Source of the DNA: Pseudoips prasinana
Taxonomy: Eukaryota; Arthropoda; Insecta; Lepidoptera; Nolidae
Direction: 5' to 3'
Assembly: GCA_951640165.1 (NCBI GenBank)
Contig: OX621251.1
Location: forward strand, 26,560,893-26,624,892
DNA: 64,000 bases
Below are positions 1 to 10,676 of the stretch, piece after piece (position 1 is the stretch's first letter; each line of letters begins with the position of its first letter). The position numbers were made by a program, and so were the translations under genes. Under the pieces are notes generated by a model. It had not been told where the DNA came from. It saw only the letters and a list, made by a program, of their open reading frames with translations, and did not search any database.

Positions 1-227
1 CCTCTTTCCAGCAGGTGGGGAACACGGCACTACGGAGGCAGCTGGTGAACAGTTGCCTCAACCGGTCCCCCAGGACTGCCAGGGCGCAAACCCACGCCCT
101 GCCCGGCATCCCATCCGGGCCAGGGGCGGTATTTCGGGCCGCAAGTCGCCGTACTGCTCGGTCCAACTCCCCCTCCGTCACCTCCAACTGGTCGTCCCAA
201 TCATGGTACGAAGGTGACGGAAACTCA
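1..227 (-). pseudogene. R1-clade LINE reverse transcriptase fragment
   Basis: The minus strand reads without a stop for about 75 codons and contains RNTAPGPDGMPGRA, the first conserved block of R1-clade reverse transcriptases (known family pattern A-P-G-P-D-G), followed by an LGDRLRQLF helix and VFPTCWKE. In a full element this sits in the N-terminal part of the RT domain of ORF2, which copies LINE RNA at the insertion site. The C-terminal RT part would lie left of base 1. On the 5' side it stops abruptly against Helitron-like sequence near 228, so it is a truncated, non-functional piece. The GC-rich composition contrasts with the surrounding AT-rich intron, as expected for retrotransposon coding sequence. 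Confidence 0.75.
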
Positions 228-347
228 AAATAAACCATACCAAATTTTATTAAAATCGCTCCAGCTGTTTAGACGTGAAGAAGTAACGGACATACACACT
301 CACACAGTCACACACTCACAAACTTTCAGCTTTATAATATTAGTGTA
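228..347 (-). repeat. Helitron-like element, 5' part (Lep1-type)
   Basis: Read on the minus strand it begins with the ACTAATATTATAAA motif seen at the 5' end of the better-preserved copies at 13389-13558, 36826-37009 and 63557-63741, then runs through GTGTGTATG-type repeats and a GGAGCGATTT motif. The 3' hairpin and CTAG end are missing, so the copy is truncated where it meets the R1 fragment. Confidence 0.6.
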
Positions 348-348
348 A

Positions 349-616
349 TCTATATATATAAAAATCAATGCCACTTTTCGTGGTAATGTTATAACTCAGC
401 AACGCCTTTACCGATTTGGCTGATTATGGTCTTGAATTATTTGTGGAAGTCCAGGGAAGGTATGTATGTAGAGAAAATTTAAAAAAAGTCTTGAAAAAGT
501 GTAAAATCAACATCTTTTAGCAATTTAAAATATTTTTTTGTTTGAATAAATGAACTTAATTATAATTTTTTTATTACTATGCCTTATACGTAGCGAAGCA
601 CGTACCGGGCCGCTAG
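349..616 (+). mobile_element. Helitron-like element, second family
   Basis: Starts with TC directly after an A and ends ...CCGCTAG before a T, matching Helitron termini (5' TC, 3' CTRR, insertion between A and T). A GC-rich stretch (ACGTACCGGGCCG) lies just before the end. There is no coding capacity, so it is non-autonomous. Family assignment rests on the ends only. Confidence 0.5.
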
Positions 617-888
617 TGTTGTATAAATAGGTATAGCTTTATAACTTTCTATACGTATATAAAAATAAGTAAGTAATAATAAGCCGCTATAAAACTCAAT
701 ATAAGAAGAAACAAGATAAGAAATAATATTTATATTTTTGGGGCTGGCTGACTTGTTAAACCTTTTAAACATTAAACACTAAACAAGCGTTGACCCACTT
801 CTTGTTTTACTGTCTTGTAAATAAGCTAAACTAGAGCTCGTACGGTTCGGTTATCTGGATTAATGAAGATTAATTTATCTGTATTAAT
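617..888. other. AT-rich spacer, nothing recognised
   Basis: No convincing ORF, RNA motif or repeat shared with the rest of the window was seen here. Confidence 0.4.
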
Positions 889-892
889 ATAT

Positions 893-1195
893 TGTAGAAG
901 CGGAAAACTACAAGAGTGGGGATTTTCTATAAAAAGGCGATGCCTCGCCGGCATCGCTCTCTTTTGGCGTCCAACCTTGTCGAGGCCGTTACTCTGCCCG
1001 ATTGCAGTTTGAGTTGTTAAAAGTCTTTATTATAATTGTTAGCCCGGTTTAGTTCTTGTGATTTTACTTCCTTAGTTCGTTTTTGTTTATTTGAATAATA
1101 AATTTTTTTTGATAATACATTAGTGAGTATCGTTTCGTGTCGTGTCGTTTGTATTAAAATTTGTTTTAAAGCTACTCCTTGTCTCATTCCTTAGA
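893..1195 (+). repeat. Left LTR
   Basis: 303 bp, matching 5326-5628 except one T/G in the T-run near 1107. It holds a TATA-like box (TATAAAAAG, 928-936) and an AATAAA signal at 1097-1102, giving the usual promoter-then-polyadenylation order on the plus strand. Confidence 0.88.
928..936 (+). promoter_or_regulatory. TATA-like box in left LTR
   Basis: TATAAAAAG, placed about 35 bp inside the LTR and repeated at the same place in the right LTR. It is followed by a GC-rich stretch that could hold the start site. Promoter activity is inferred from position only. Confidence 0.5.
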
Positions 1196-1340
1196 TCAGA
1201 AGTGAGATTCTGCTTTCGCCCACTTAGTTATTTGTGTGTTTTGCAATTATCGGTGAGGTCAAATATTTTTGTTGTTGTTGTGCAGTTTTATGTGGTTAAT
1301 TGGTTGGCTTTTGTTGTTGTTTAGTGGTATTATTTTCGTT

Positions 1341-1753
1341 ATGTCGAATCGTGAGCGTGATTATAGTGTGAATCGCCGGGATAGGTATAGTCCTGGGCAC
1401 GGTAGTCGCCACAGTGAGCGTCGCGAGCGATCGCCAGACGAAAATTTTAGGTTATGGCTCGAAATGCAGGCAATGCTTACTCGTCTTAAGGCATTGAAGA
1501 TGCGTCTCGGACTTCACCTAGGCCAGGGCGTTCGGGTGTTTGTGATACGAGAGTGTCGGAGGGAAACCCAAGCCGTGTTGAGTCGCTATCTCGAGTTGAG
1601 CATGTTTCGCGTACACCTAAGCGCAATATCCTGCGATCGCCGGTTCAAGCAGATTCGCGTGATGCGCGTCGCTCATGTATGAACACGGAGGTTAGTGTCT
1701 CGACGCTTAATATAGTGCCGCGACCGAGAGATCAATTGTCGCCTACGACTTAA
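1341..1753 (+). pseudogene. Gag-like Arg/Ser-rich reading frame, frameshifted
   Basis: A start at 1341 opens a frame rich in Arg, Ser, Asp and Glu (RERDYSVNRRDRYSPGHG), which runs to about 1500. The same compositional style then continues in another frame (EGNPSRVESLSRVEHVSR) to a stop at 1753. One indel near 1500 would explain this. Position just inside the 5' LTR and the basic, disordered composition suggest the N-terminus of a Gag protein, but no capsid fold or CCHC knuckle can be seen. The remaining interior to about 5300 carries no comparable coding signal. Function is inferred from position only. Confidence 0.4.
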
Positions 1754-3145
1754 TCACAGGCAACGTCCATGCACTCGGTCTCGATCACCGCCACGTGGTT
1801 CGGAACCCACTCGTAGCAGCGTCCCAGAGCATTTCACAGTCGTGTTTGCCTGAATGAACATTTTTACATTTCCAATTTTGACTCAAATTTACATATTTTC
1901 GATAATTGGTATGCTGAGGTAGACCGTGCAGAATCTTTAAATAATTGGAGTGATTTTGAGTACCTCGTTTGTGTGTTTTACTTTTGTATAGTGTCGACAG
2001 TGTTCCTGTAAGCAAAATTTATTTGTATTTTGGTATCGGTTGCTTTTAAAAAGTAAGTACCACGTTGTACCGCTTGTTGTTTTGTTTTTGTGTGCGCGTA
2101 CGTGATTGCAATGCCTTCTAAGGCACAAGAAAATCTACACCGCACGTTAGATTCTATCATGAGTAAGTTAGAAACGATCGAAAGTAATTTTAAAATCTAC
2201 CACTATAAAATGAAAAATGTGGGTAGTTCGGCTACTCGGGCAGTTGTTGACACGATTCAGTCGATAGTTAAGTCGTGCTAGCCACTATTATGTCTTTGTG
2301 TCTAATCACTTCCGATATACAGTTATGGTGCAACGTGGTCGATCGCCCTCAAATACTAAATCATTGGGACGTCAGGGAATGTTTGTATAAGCCCAGTTTG
2401 TTGCAGAGTGTATTAACAGTGAACAGTCTACGAAGTGTACAGTAAACTTTGTTTTATTTTTGTTAATTTCTGTGGTGTGTGATTTACGTAAGTACAATTT
2501 TATTGTTTTGTTTGTGAGATACCGCGATGTATTTTACGTGGCCGATCAAGACTTTTCTTGAAAGGTGAATCCCATATCAGGGCGTGAAACCATTTACTTA
2601 GTTTGTCGCACGGTAGTTTGCGATATTCCGGTGAAGCAGTGACAGCCTCTTAGGCTAACCGATTCGTCATGTGAAAATAAAAGGTAATTTGCGATGTGTG
2701 TTACGAATTACGAACTAAGCTCGATCAGTAGACGTCGTAGTGTTGATAGCTGTCGCCAGCGCCGCTCAGTATCGTGCGCATTGCATGATAGCCATGGTAT
2801 ATAGCTGTAGGTATTGACCACCGCTGAGGAATGTAACCTCAAACGGTTGACATCATGGTGTTGTATAAAATGTCATGCCGTTGTTTTGCGCCTAATGGTA
2901 ATGAGAGGATTGAGTGAGGAGCTGAAAAGCCTATGCTACAAGGTATTGACAAAGCTTACTTAGTAACACTTGATAGTCTTATCATTTTTTCAATTTAATA
3001 CTCAATGTGTTATTTGCATTCTACAATGTAAATGAGTTGTTATTTAAAACCTAGTAGGTGTAATAACAGTGCACGTTCTCAAGCTACTTCTTAGCAGCGG
3101 AGTTATCAACATAAGTTTGAAGTCATCCTCTGAAGTTTGATTGCA

Positions 3146-3215
3146 TGCGTGGCGTACTGGTTAAAACGTTGTCTTGTCACTCCCATGTCCCAGGTTCGAT
3201 TCCCGCATGGGAAAA
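3146..3215 (+). repeat. tRNA-like SINE head inside the LTR element
   Basis: GTGGCGTACTGG resembles a Pol III A box, and GGTTCGATTCCC about 40 bp on is a canonical B box. Downstream is ATATTTGTGTGAA, a motif also found after the tRNA-like heads of other SINEs here. It could instead be a tRNA pseudogene; no cloverleaf was verified. Confidence 0.5.
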
Positions 3216-4684
3216 ATATTTGTGTGAACCATGAGAAGATGTTCTGAGTGTGGATGTACTTTCTGTCGGACGATTATATGTTTCGTCATATATAATGATG
3301 TTATGTAAAAGACTTGGTCATATTAAAGGACAAAGGTTACACCAAAGTGAGATCAGTCATGTTAGCAATCTCAAATCAAGTGAGTTATTGTCAGGTGTAG
3401 CCGAGTCGGAGAAAGGTGGTTTAGTACACATTTTTCCGCCACAAAAAGTCTGACGGAAATGACAAATTTTTAGTCTCCGTCTCAATTATCTCATAGAAGT
3501 TATTTTTATAATTATCGATGGTAAAGCTCTGAAATATACCGAGCGTTAATGTGATCTAATATGTGTGTTGCGCGTTAGTGCATTGTTTTCAGGATTTTGT
3601 TTTAGAAAGACGCTAATGATGCCAAATGCTGATGATTTTGATGGTGTACCAATTGGATGGACACGAATAACCCAGGCAGCGAACGAAGTAATTCAATCGC
3701 CTCAGAATGGTAGTTTGGATGCAATTAGCTACGTAAGACAATGATTTTTGTATTTCTTATACAATTCGGTCAGTAAAGAACCCAGGTGGTTCTGATGTTA
3801 CATGAAGGGACCTCTGTTGAGTCTTTCAGGATTTTACGTAGAAATACGTTTCGTATAATTGTTACGTGTAATGTGTATGAGTAAAAAAAAAACCGTCGCC
3901 TTTATTTTGAATAAGGCTAATTAAAAGAGTTCACGTTTGGTGATCGTTTGGTGATGTTCTCTTTGTAATTAAATTCTCTTAGTCCACAGGATATGCGTGG
4001 ATCCAAGAAGGTGTTAAGCAAACTATGGGCGCAGACTGCGGCCAGTACATGGCTTGCGTGGCAAGGTTTGTCAAGCGAGTGGTGTTGGAGAGAAAAGGCG
4101 AGTGTGTCACTTGCTGTTTGGAGCAGGCTGTCGGCGTGACCCGGTGGCTACCTTCGGGGCTGGGGCCCTGAGGCGCCTGGTCTGGCGGGCGTGTGCGTGC
4201 GCGTGTTTCCGGCTGCTATGGGAGCTTAAACGCAGTTAAGTACATGATCCCGTGGCGTGGTGAGTGGACTCCCGATGTGTGTGGAGTCACTTTCCATGGT
4301 GTGTGACTTTAATTATTTAGGCACTTTGATATTTTGCTTAAACTAATTTTGTAAAGTTTTTGTGGACATGCTTGTGTGCCGAGCATTGTGTTGTTTTGAG
4401 AATTACAAATTGATTTCATGATTCTCTATTTGTGCAAAGTGTTTTTCGCAAAGGGCAAACACATTAAGGGAAGTTCTATCTTGCGGTTGGGATAGTCTCT
4501 GTCTTGGAGGTCCTTGTACTCGGATATGCTATCCTGGCTGACGGATACACTTCAAGTAAGGTAGGGTTTCATGTTATTGGATGCTGTCTTGGAGTGCGCT
4601 CAGGCATGCGATCCTAGTATATGGGACATGCCTGGTGTGGTTTTGTGTCCCTTCCTTTATGCTCGGACGTGTGGTCCTGGAGCT

Positions 4685-4788
4685 GTGTTACACGTAGGGT
4701 CATGCCACGGGTTGGCCGCTGACGAGACGTGGTGCTGTGTGTTACACGTAGGGTCATGCCACGGGTTGGCCGCTGACGAGACGTGGTG
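4685..4788 (+). repeat. 54-bp tandem duplication
   Basis: Two adjacent copies of a 54-bp unit beginning GTGTTACACGTAGGG (4685 and 4739), nearly identical to GACGAGACGTGGTG. It is a simple recent duplication inside the LTR element interior. Confidence 0.85.
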
Positions 4789-5325
4789 TGAGATATGTTT
4801 GTGTTAAATATTGACTGTGTTTTATTGATAATTTGGGTTGAAATACGCTTTTATCTGGGACTGATTAACACACGCAAAGTTATGTCTCACGTAAGTGCGC
4901 GTAGATCTCTAGCAAGTCGTGAGGTGGCACTCCCCCGACGGGAACTGCCCCGGGTGAACGGTACAGATATCAGTTTATTTTATACTCTTGTGGTTAGGCT
5001 GAGTTAGGTGTGCTAAGCCTACATATGTGTCGAATTGTTGTTTGATTTTGGTGCGACACAAAGATTATGTTTTGAAGCTATCTCTTATCTTTTATGGACA
5101 TGTTTTTGTGCTGTAGTTTTGTGTCATTACAGAGTTTGACAATGACACAGAGGAGTGTCACGCAGCCTTCAGGAGTCGAGATGCCTGATGAAGTTGATGA
5201 GCCACAACCCAGCACGTCGGCAACACGTGCTGCTGAAAGTTCGAGGATGTCGTTGCCAAGCCTGGAGACTGATCGCCAGAGTTGAAAGATGGAGCCCGTG
5301 GACGGCCTCCTGTCAGAAAGGGCCG

Positions 5326-5628
5326 TGTAGAAGCGGAAAACTACAAGAGTGGGGATTTTCTATAAAAAGGCGATGCCTCGCCGGCATCGCTCTCTTTTGG
5401 CGTCCAACCTTGTCGAGGCCGTTACTCTGCCCGATTGCAGTTTGAGTTGTTAAAAGTCTTTATTATAATTGTTAGCCCGGTTTAGTTCTTGTGATTTTAC
5501 TTCCTTAGTTCGTTTTTGTTTATTTGAATAATAAATTTTGTTTGATAATACATTAGTGAGTATCGTTTCGTGTCGTGTCGTTTGTATTAAAATTTGTTTT
5601 AAAGCTACTCCTTGTCTCATTCCTTAGA
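5326..5628 (+). repeat. Right LTR
   Basis: 303-bp partner of 893-1195, followed by the ATAT target duplication. The single difference is a G in the T-run near 5539. Confidence 0.88.
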
Positions 5629-5930
5629 ATATTATCTACCAATGAAAGTGAAACGATACTAACTAAAAGTGTCTTGTTATATAGTTACATCCTACTATAT
5701 AAAACTATAAACGTGAAAGTTAGTAAGTATTATTTTTTTATTTTATTTGTTTATTTATCCAAATATATTTTCAAAAGTTTGTACATAAGTCCCACAAAAC
5801 CGTGTAATCGGTTTGACTGTAGGATAGAGTCTCTGTACAGCATCTATTTATCTTGTAACAAAAAATAACTAACTACTACTATAAATATTTACATTACATT
5901 AAATTAAATCTAATAGGTATTTTTTTAACT
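5629..5930. other. AT-rich spacer
   Basis: Low-complexity AT-rich sequence with no supported gene; an open frame crossing the LTR border is a chance reading. Confidence 0.4.
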
Positions 5931-5939
5931 TATATATAT

Positions 5940-6110
5940 TTATACTTATATGTATGGATGGATGAATGTTTGTTACTCTTTCACGTAACAACTACTGAAT
6001 GGATTTCAATTAAACCTTACAATAATATAGCGTATACATCAGAATAACACATAGGCTACAATTTATAAAGATATTGTATAAATTGTCCAAAATTTGACGA
6101 CAAGTGTCAA
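5940..6110 (+). repeat. Helitron-like fragment
   Basis: Carries the internal Helitron-like motifs seen in other copies (TGTTTGTTACTCTTTCACG, ACACATAGGCTA, ATTTATAAAG) but lacks the hairpin and CTAG terminus. Confidence 0.55.
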
Positions 6111-6178
6111 GTAAGTAGGAAAAAATCTACCAACTGCGAGCTATTCCGGAGTGCACTGCCAAAACCGCTAGAGGTACA

Positions 6179-6313
6179 TCCTACTAATATTTAATTTTAA
6201 TATTTATAAATGCGAAAGTTTTTGAGTATATATGTACGGATGTATGTTTCTTACTCTTTTACGGCAAAACTACTTTAACGCGGGTGAAACCGCGGTGCAT
6301 TGCTATTTGCTAG
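6179..6313 (+). mobile_element. Short complete Helitron-like element
   Basis: Begins TCCTACTAATATT after an A and ends with a hairpin (CGCGGGTGAAACCGCGG), then ...TTGCTAG before a T. Ends and hairpin spacing match non-autonomous Helitrons; 135 bp, non-coding. Confidence 0.65.
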
Positions 6314-6560
6314 TAATGTGTGTGTTATCAGATGATCTAATTTTATGTATGTGCAGTACATCTTATTTTTGGGTTCATGTTATAAAAGTGAAATACCCTT
6401 GATTGAACACAAGAAAAGCAAGTACACATAAATTACAACAAGATGTATAAATACAATGGGTGGCTCTGTCACGGCTGCGATTTCTTCCAAGTAACCTTGG
6501 TATGGAATATACGTTGAAGCCAAGTAAAGGGTAGCAACAGGGACCCAATGGAATTAAAAG

Positions 6561-6966
6561 CTATATCTACTATAATTATATTAATACATATAAATAATAA
6601 AAACTTTAATTCATGCATTCTCTATTGTATACAATACATACAAATCTATGTATACTTACATATAATAAAATCGTATGAAAGTCAAAACAGTACATTGAAA
6701 ATGTTTAAAAAGGATACTTGGGGCGTGATACAATTGACATCGAAGCCAAAAATATAGTTTTTTGAATTTTTGTGTGTTTGTCTGTATGTATGTGCGAGCT
6801 GAACTCAAAAAATACTGCATGGATTTACTTCAAATTTTGCATGAATATATTAGTAAGAGGTCGGGTCAACATATATAGGCTACTTATTATCACGCTATCA
6901 CCTACGTGGGAGGAACTGTGATAATTTATAAAATTTAACGCATGTAAAACTGCGGGGCACAGCTAG
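6561..6966 (+). mobile_element. Helitron-like element, longer variant
   Basis: Ends GCGGGGCACAGCTAG before T. The internal block with GGGGCGTGATACAATTGACATCG and the AGTAAGAGGTCGGGTCAACA region recur in reverse at 51737-52070, so these two copies are one subfamily. The 5' border is approximate. Confidence 0.6.
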
Positions 6967-7011
6967 TATTATATAGTTTCTCCAACATATAATCTGAACA
7001 TATATTATTGC

Positions 7012-7238
7012 TGTGTGGTGACGGGCATAGAATATCATCATCCTATCTCATCCCGTAGTTTCGACGTAGTAATCGTCCGATGGAATACCTATAGATAACG
7101 GGCAGCAGCGTTTTTTCTGTGAACTATGAACATCAAACTGCGATCGCCAACCCGTCTACAAAGCGTGGCTATTATGGCATATCCCCCCATTCTTTGGGGA
7201 GCAGTGGATGTACTTTGGCGGACTTGATGATGATGATA
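7012..7238 (+). mobile_element. Short RTE-derived retroposon (SIDE-like)
   Basis: Starts with CTGTGTGGTGACGG, the 5' end of the resident RTE (compare 28269 reading leftward), and ends with the RTE 3' sequence GCAGTGGATGTACTTTGGC followed by GATGATGATGAT. The middle of the element is absent. It must borrow the RTE protein to move. Same structure as the copies at 13025, 19136 and 49068. Confidence 0.65.
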
Positions 7239-7482
7239 TTCTAAATTAAACCAAAGAAGAAGAAAAAGAGTTGACGATGACATGACAATGCTTCTTGAAG
7301 TCGTTTTTAAAAGATTTTAAGAATTAAGCACGAGGTAATGTATTCCAAAGGCATACTGCTTGGGCAGAAAAAGATTTACTGTAGAAATTAGTGGAATGAA
7401 CTGGCACTTTCAGTATAAGGTTTTCCATGAGGTTCTCTGATGATCGCATTCATTTTGAATGTGTGTCATTTAAGAATTCAAA
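7239..7482. other. Unassigned spacer
   Basis: AT-rich with an A/G run; no gene or repeat shared within the window identified. Confidence 0.35.
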
Positions 7483-7486
7483 CCGA

Positions 7487-7525
7487 TTCAAAATTCAAAA
7501 TTCAAAATTCAAAAGTCGTTTATTC
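7487..7525 (-). repeat. 3' terminal (TTTTGAA)n tail of the CR1
   Basis: On the plus strand: four near-perfect ATTCAAA units. CR1 elements end in short tandem repeats that guide 3'-end recognition by their RT. Confidence 0.75.
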
Positions 7526-7698
7526 CGTTAAAATATTACATTTGTGTGGAATCGTCAATTTTTTTTACCCTACCGTGCAGTGCATGACGTGGCAGCTACT
7601 GAGAAACACTGCCAGAAAACTCAGTAGGAATCCTTTTTTAAAATATATATTTCTTAAATAAATTTACATTGTATTTAAATGTGTTAATTTAGAGCGAC

Positions 7699-10671
7699 TC
7701 AATCCCAAGCTATTTTGTCACTTAAATAATCAGAAGTTTTGTAATAAGCCCTGCTACACAATTTGGCTTTTATAATTCTTTTAAACTTATTCATAGACAT
7801 TTCTCGGATATCACTGGGAAGTTTGTTATAGAATCTTATACATTGCCCCATAAAAGAGTTACTTACTTTGTGGAGACGGGTGGTATGTAACACAAAGTTA
7901 TGCTTATATCGAGTATTTATATTATGAGTATCACTCCTTTTACAGAAGGAGTCTTTATATTTATGCATATAAATTAGATTCTCATATATATACTGACATG
8001 CTACAGTCAGAATGTTAATCTCTTTAAACTTCTCTCTCAAAGATTCTCGCGGACCAAGTTTATATATTGCTCTTACAGCTCTTTTTTGCAATACAAATAT
8101 GGTGTTAATGTCCGCAGCGCTACCCCAGAGAAGAATTCCATAGGACATTATACTATGAAAATAACTGAAATAAACCATTCTAGCTGTATCCACATCAGTA
8201 AGCCGTCTTATAGTTTTAACAGCATATGCAGCAGAACTTAATTTGCCTGATAGTTTTTCTATTTGTGGGCCCCATTGTAGTTTTGAATCAATTGTGATAC
8301 CCAAAAACACAGTTGACTCAACAGGGGTCAATCCAGCTCCATTAAGCTGTACATTGGTAGCCACCTGTTTCACATTAGGTGTAGAGAATTTTATGACTTT
8401 AGTTTTCTTGTCATTTAGCAAAAGATTATTAGCATTAAACCAATGAACAACTTTAGAGATTGCGTCATTTACTTCGTCAAAATTGCGTAATTGTCGATTT
8501 ATTTTAAACGTCAATGAAGTATCATCCGCAAACAAAACAATCTCATGTTTATCCCTTACATAGTAGGGTAAGTCATTTATATAGATTAAAAATAAGAATG
8601 GGCCGAGAATCGATCCCTGTGGAACGCCCATTACCACTGGGGATCCCGCAGATTTTTTACCATTTATATCGACCTTCTGAATTCTATTGCCCAAGTAAGA
8701 AGTCAAAAGTTCGAGAGCCTTGTTCCTGATACCGTAGTGGTGTAGTTTCCTGACAAGAGTGTCATGATGAACACAATCAAATGCTTTGGACAAATCGCAA
8801 AAGATACCTAATGCATCCTGCGAGTCCTCCCAAGCCGCGAATATACTTTTTAACAGATTGACTCCTGCATCTATAGTTGAACAACCCTTCGTGAATCCAA
8901 ACTGTTTCCGATGAAGTAAATTATGTATATTAAAGTGACTGAGCAACTGGCTAAGCATTAGCTTTTCAAATATTTTACTTAGAGTGGGCAATACGGAAAT
9001 AGGTCGGAAATTTGAAGGATCTGAAGTATCACCAGCTTTAAACAATGGAATAATTTTACTATACTTCATCAAGTCAGGAAATACGCCAGATGCGACACAG
9101 CAATTGAACACAGACGCTAGATGTGGGGCGATTATAGTTATAATTGATGAAATAGTCTTAACAGATAAACCCCACAGATCCCTAGTGGTTTTCATATTAA
9201 TACTTTTGAAAGCATTCAAAATATCTTTAGGGTTAACCACCGAGAATTCAAAATCTGTGTCACACTTCTCTACGCTTTGCTGGAGTATTAGCTCAGCAGA
9301 TACAGAAGAAGACGCAAGAGATTTGGTAACATCGATTGGAACATTAGAAAAATATTTTTCAAACTCAGTCGCCACTTCTAAATCGCTTTTAATGTCAACA
9401 TTATTTATTCTTAAATTAAAATCACGACTACGTATTTTTTTCCTACCTGTCTCAGTATTAATAATCTTCCAGGTGGTTTTAATAATATTTGTCGAATTTT
9501 TTATAATATTTTTTAAGTACATCGATTTAGCAATGGAACAGGCTCTTCGAAAGGTTTTGGCATATTGTTTTACATGTTCTAGAAAAGTCGTATTTTGATT
9601 ATAGGATCTTTCTTCATACAATTTATATAATTGATTGCGACTTTTATAAATTCCTGGAGTTGCCCAATCACAGAACATCAGACGGTTACTTACAGACAAC
9701 TGTTTGGGTGTGAATATTGAGCAGAACTCACCATTAATCAAGTTGAATAAAGAGTTGTACAAGTGATCCGGATCACTATGATAGGGCAACAGTGCCAGTT
9801 TTCTTGCTATATTATATTTAAATATTCCTAAACGGCTTTCACTATATGGTATGTAACTTATTTGTGTACTTTGAACCTTTGGAGAATTTGAAAAAGTGAC
9901 CAACTGACCAGAATGATCTGACTGAATCTTATTCATTATTAATTTATTTAAAGGTTTTGCCGAGCTAAATATATTGTCAATGCATGTAGCACTTGTGGCA
10001 GTAACTCTAGTTGGTTCTGTAAAGTTGTGATGTAAATTATAGGACATAAACAAATTTAAAAAATTACAACTTGTTGAGTTTTTCTCCAAAATATTTACAT
10101 TAAAATCTCCACAAATGATAACAGTTTTATGGGTATTAGTTAACTTATTTAAGGCATCCTCCATAATGTCTGAAAAGGTATCAAATGGTGCACAAGGAGG
10201 TTTGTAAAGACTCACAACAATAAATCGCTCCAACTCAACACATGAAATCTCTACTACTCGCTCAACAGAGAGGCTCACAACGTCACTTCTTTCTTTAAAC
10301 TTCAACAAATTATTTATTAATATTAGAGAGCCACCATGAATATACTTTTCTCTGATGAACGAGCTTGCAACCTGGTGATTATTGAAGCTGGAAATGAATT
10401 GATGGCGTTGTAGCCAGTGCTCAGTTAAACATAAAATATCAATATTGCTACAATTCAAAAACAACTCCAATTCTAACTCTTTCCCCATCAAACCTTGAAT
10501 ATTTTGATGCACCAGGTTGATACAATTTTTTTGGTTTTTCTTATTGTAGGCATTTATGTTTGATGGGTTCACATTATTTTCCATTACAAGATCTGAACAT
10601 TCCTTATCATGCTTGACAGTACAATTAATATTTGAATTTGCTATTACGCAAGAGTGATTCTCTATTGTCAT
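7699..10671 (-). CDS. CR1 ORF2: endonuclease plus reverse transcriptase
   Basis: 990 aa. Residues 50-260 form an apurinic-type endonuclease with HQN (55-57), TEHWL (E84), YKPP (156-159), GDFN (188-191) and SDH (251-253), all expected catalytic motifs. The RT follows with LFKAGD, FRPISVLPTLSK, FGFTKGCSTID, DLSKAFDCV (first catalytic Asp, near 625), GVPQGSILGP, FADD (near 714) and FLGITID. It nicks target DNA and copies the element RNA. The start ATG at 10671 lies 5 nt after the ORF1 stop (TAACTGATATG), suggesting termination-reinitiation. The complete motif set and open frame suggest a functional protein. Similarity to CR1/Zenon is by motif style, not by search. Confidence 0.92.
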   Translation of the reverse strand: MTIENHSCVIANSNINCTVKHDKECSDLVMENNVNPSNINAYNKKNQKNCINLVHQNIQGLMGKELELELFLNCSNIDILCLTEHWLQRHQFISSFNNHQVASSFIREKYIHGGSLILINNLLKFKERSDVVSLSVERVVEISCVELERFIVVSLYKPPCAPFDTFSDIMEDALNKLTNTHKTVIICGDFNVNILEKNSTSCNFLNLFMSYNLHHNFTEPTRVTATSATCIDNIFSSAKPLNKLIMNKIQSDHSGQLVTFSNSPKVQSTQISYIPYSESRLGIFKYNIARKLALLPYHSDPDHLYNSLFNLINGEFCSIFTPKQLSVSNRLMFCDWATPGIYKSRNQLYKLYEERSYNQNTTFLEHVKQYAKTFRRACSIAKSMYLKNIIKNSTNIIKTTWKIINTETGRKKIRSRDFNLRINNVDIKSDLEVATEFEKYFSNVPIDVTKSLASSSVSAELILQQSVEKCDTDFEFSVVNPKDILNAFKSINMKTTRDLWGLSVKTISSIITIIAPHLASVFNCCVASGVFPDLMKYSKIIPLFKAGDTSDPSNFRPISVLPTLSKIFEKLMLSQLLSHFNIHNLLHRKQFGFTKGCSTIDAGVNLLKSIFAAWEDSQDALGIFCDLSKAFDCVHHDTLVRKLHHYGIRNKALELLTSYLGNRIQKVDINGKKSAGSPVVMGVPQGSILGPFLFLIYINDLPYYVRDKHEIVLFADDTSLTFKINRQLRNFDEVNDAISKVVHWFNANNLLLNDKKTKVIKFSTPNVKQVATNVQLNGAGLTPVESTVFLGITIDSKLQWGPQIEKLSGKLSSAAYAVKTIRRLTDVDTARMVYFSYFHSIMSYGILLWGSAADINTIFVLQKRAVRAIYKLGPRESLREKFKEINILTVACQYIYENLIYMHKYKDSFCKRSDTHNINTRYKHNFVLHTTRLHKVSNSFMGQCIRFYNKLPSDIREMSMNKFKRIIKAKLCSRAYYKTSDYLSDKIAWD

Positions 10672-10676
10672 ATCAG

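Larger units (their letters stand above)
893..5628 (+). mobile_element. LTR retrotransposon with degenerate or non-coding interior
   Basis: Two 303-bp direct repeats (893-1195 and 5326-5628) differ at one base by eye and are flanked by ATAT at 889-892 and 5629-5632, a 4-bp target duplication. The LTRs start TGTAGAAG and end CCTTAGA, so the usual CA end is absent. A purine run (AGAAAGGG) precedes the right LTR. I found no TGG-type primer binding site right after the left LTR. The 4.1-kb interior lacks any protease, RT, RNase H or integrase motif; only a short Arg/Ser-rich ORF near the left LTR looks protein-like. This fits a large non-autonomous derivative (LARD-like) mobilised by a relative elsewhere. 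Near-identical LTRs argue for recent insertion. Orientation is set by the TATA and AATAAA order in the LTR; superfamily undetermined. Confidence 0.85.

Noticed and set aside
4571..4807. 78-codon frame with an internal duplicated peptide
   Set aside because: The duplication is the 54-bp DNA tandem repeat, a multiple of three, so the frame survives by arithmetic; no family resemblance.
5575..5868. 97-codon frame beginning in the right LTR
   Set aside because: Starts in LTR and runs into AT-rich flank; no domain, and the same start in the left LTR gives another chance frame.
8984..9598. 204-codon plus-strand open frame
   Set aside because: Antisense shadow of CR1 ORF2, whose conserved motifs are all on the minus strand.
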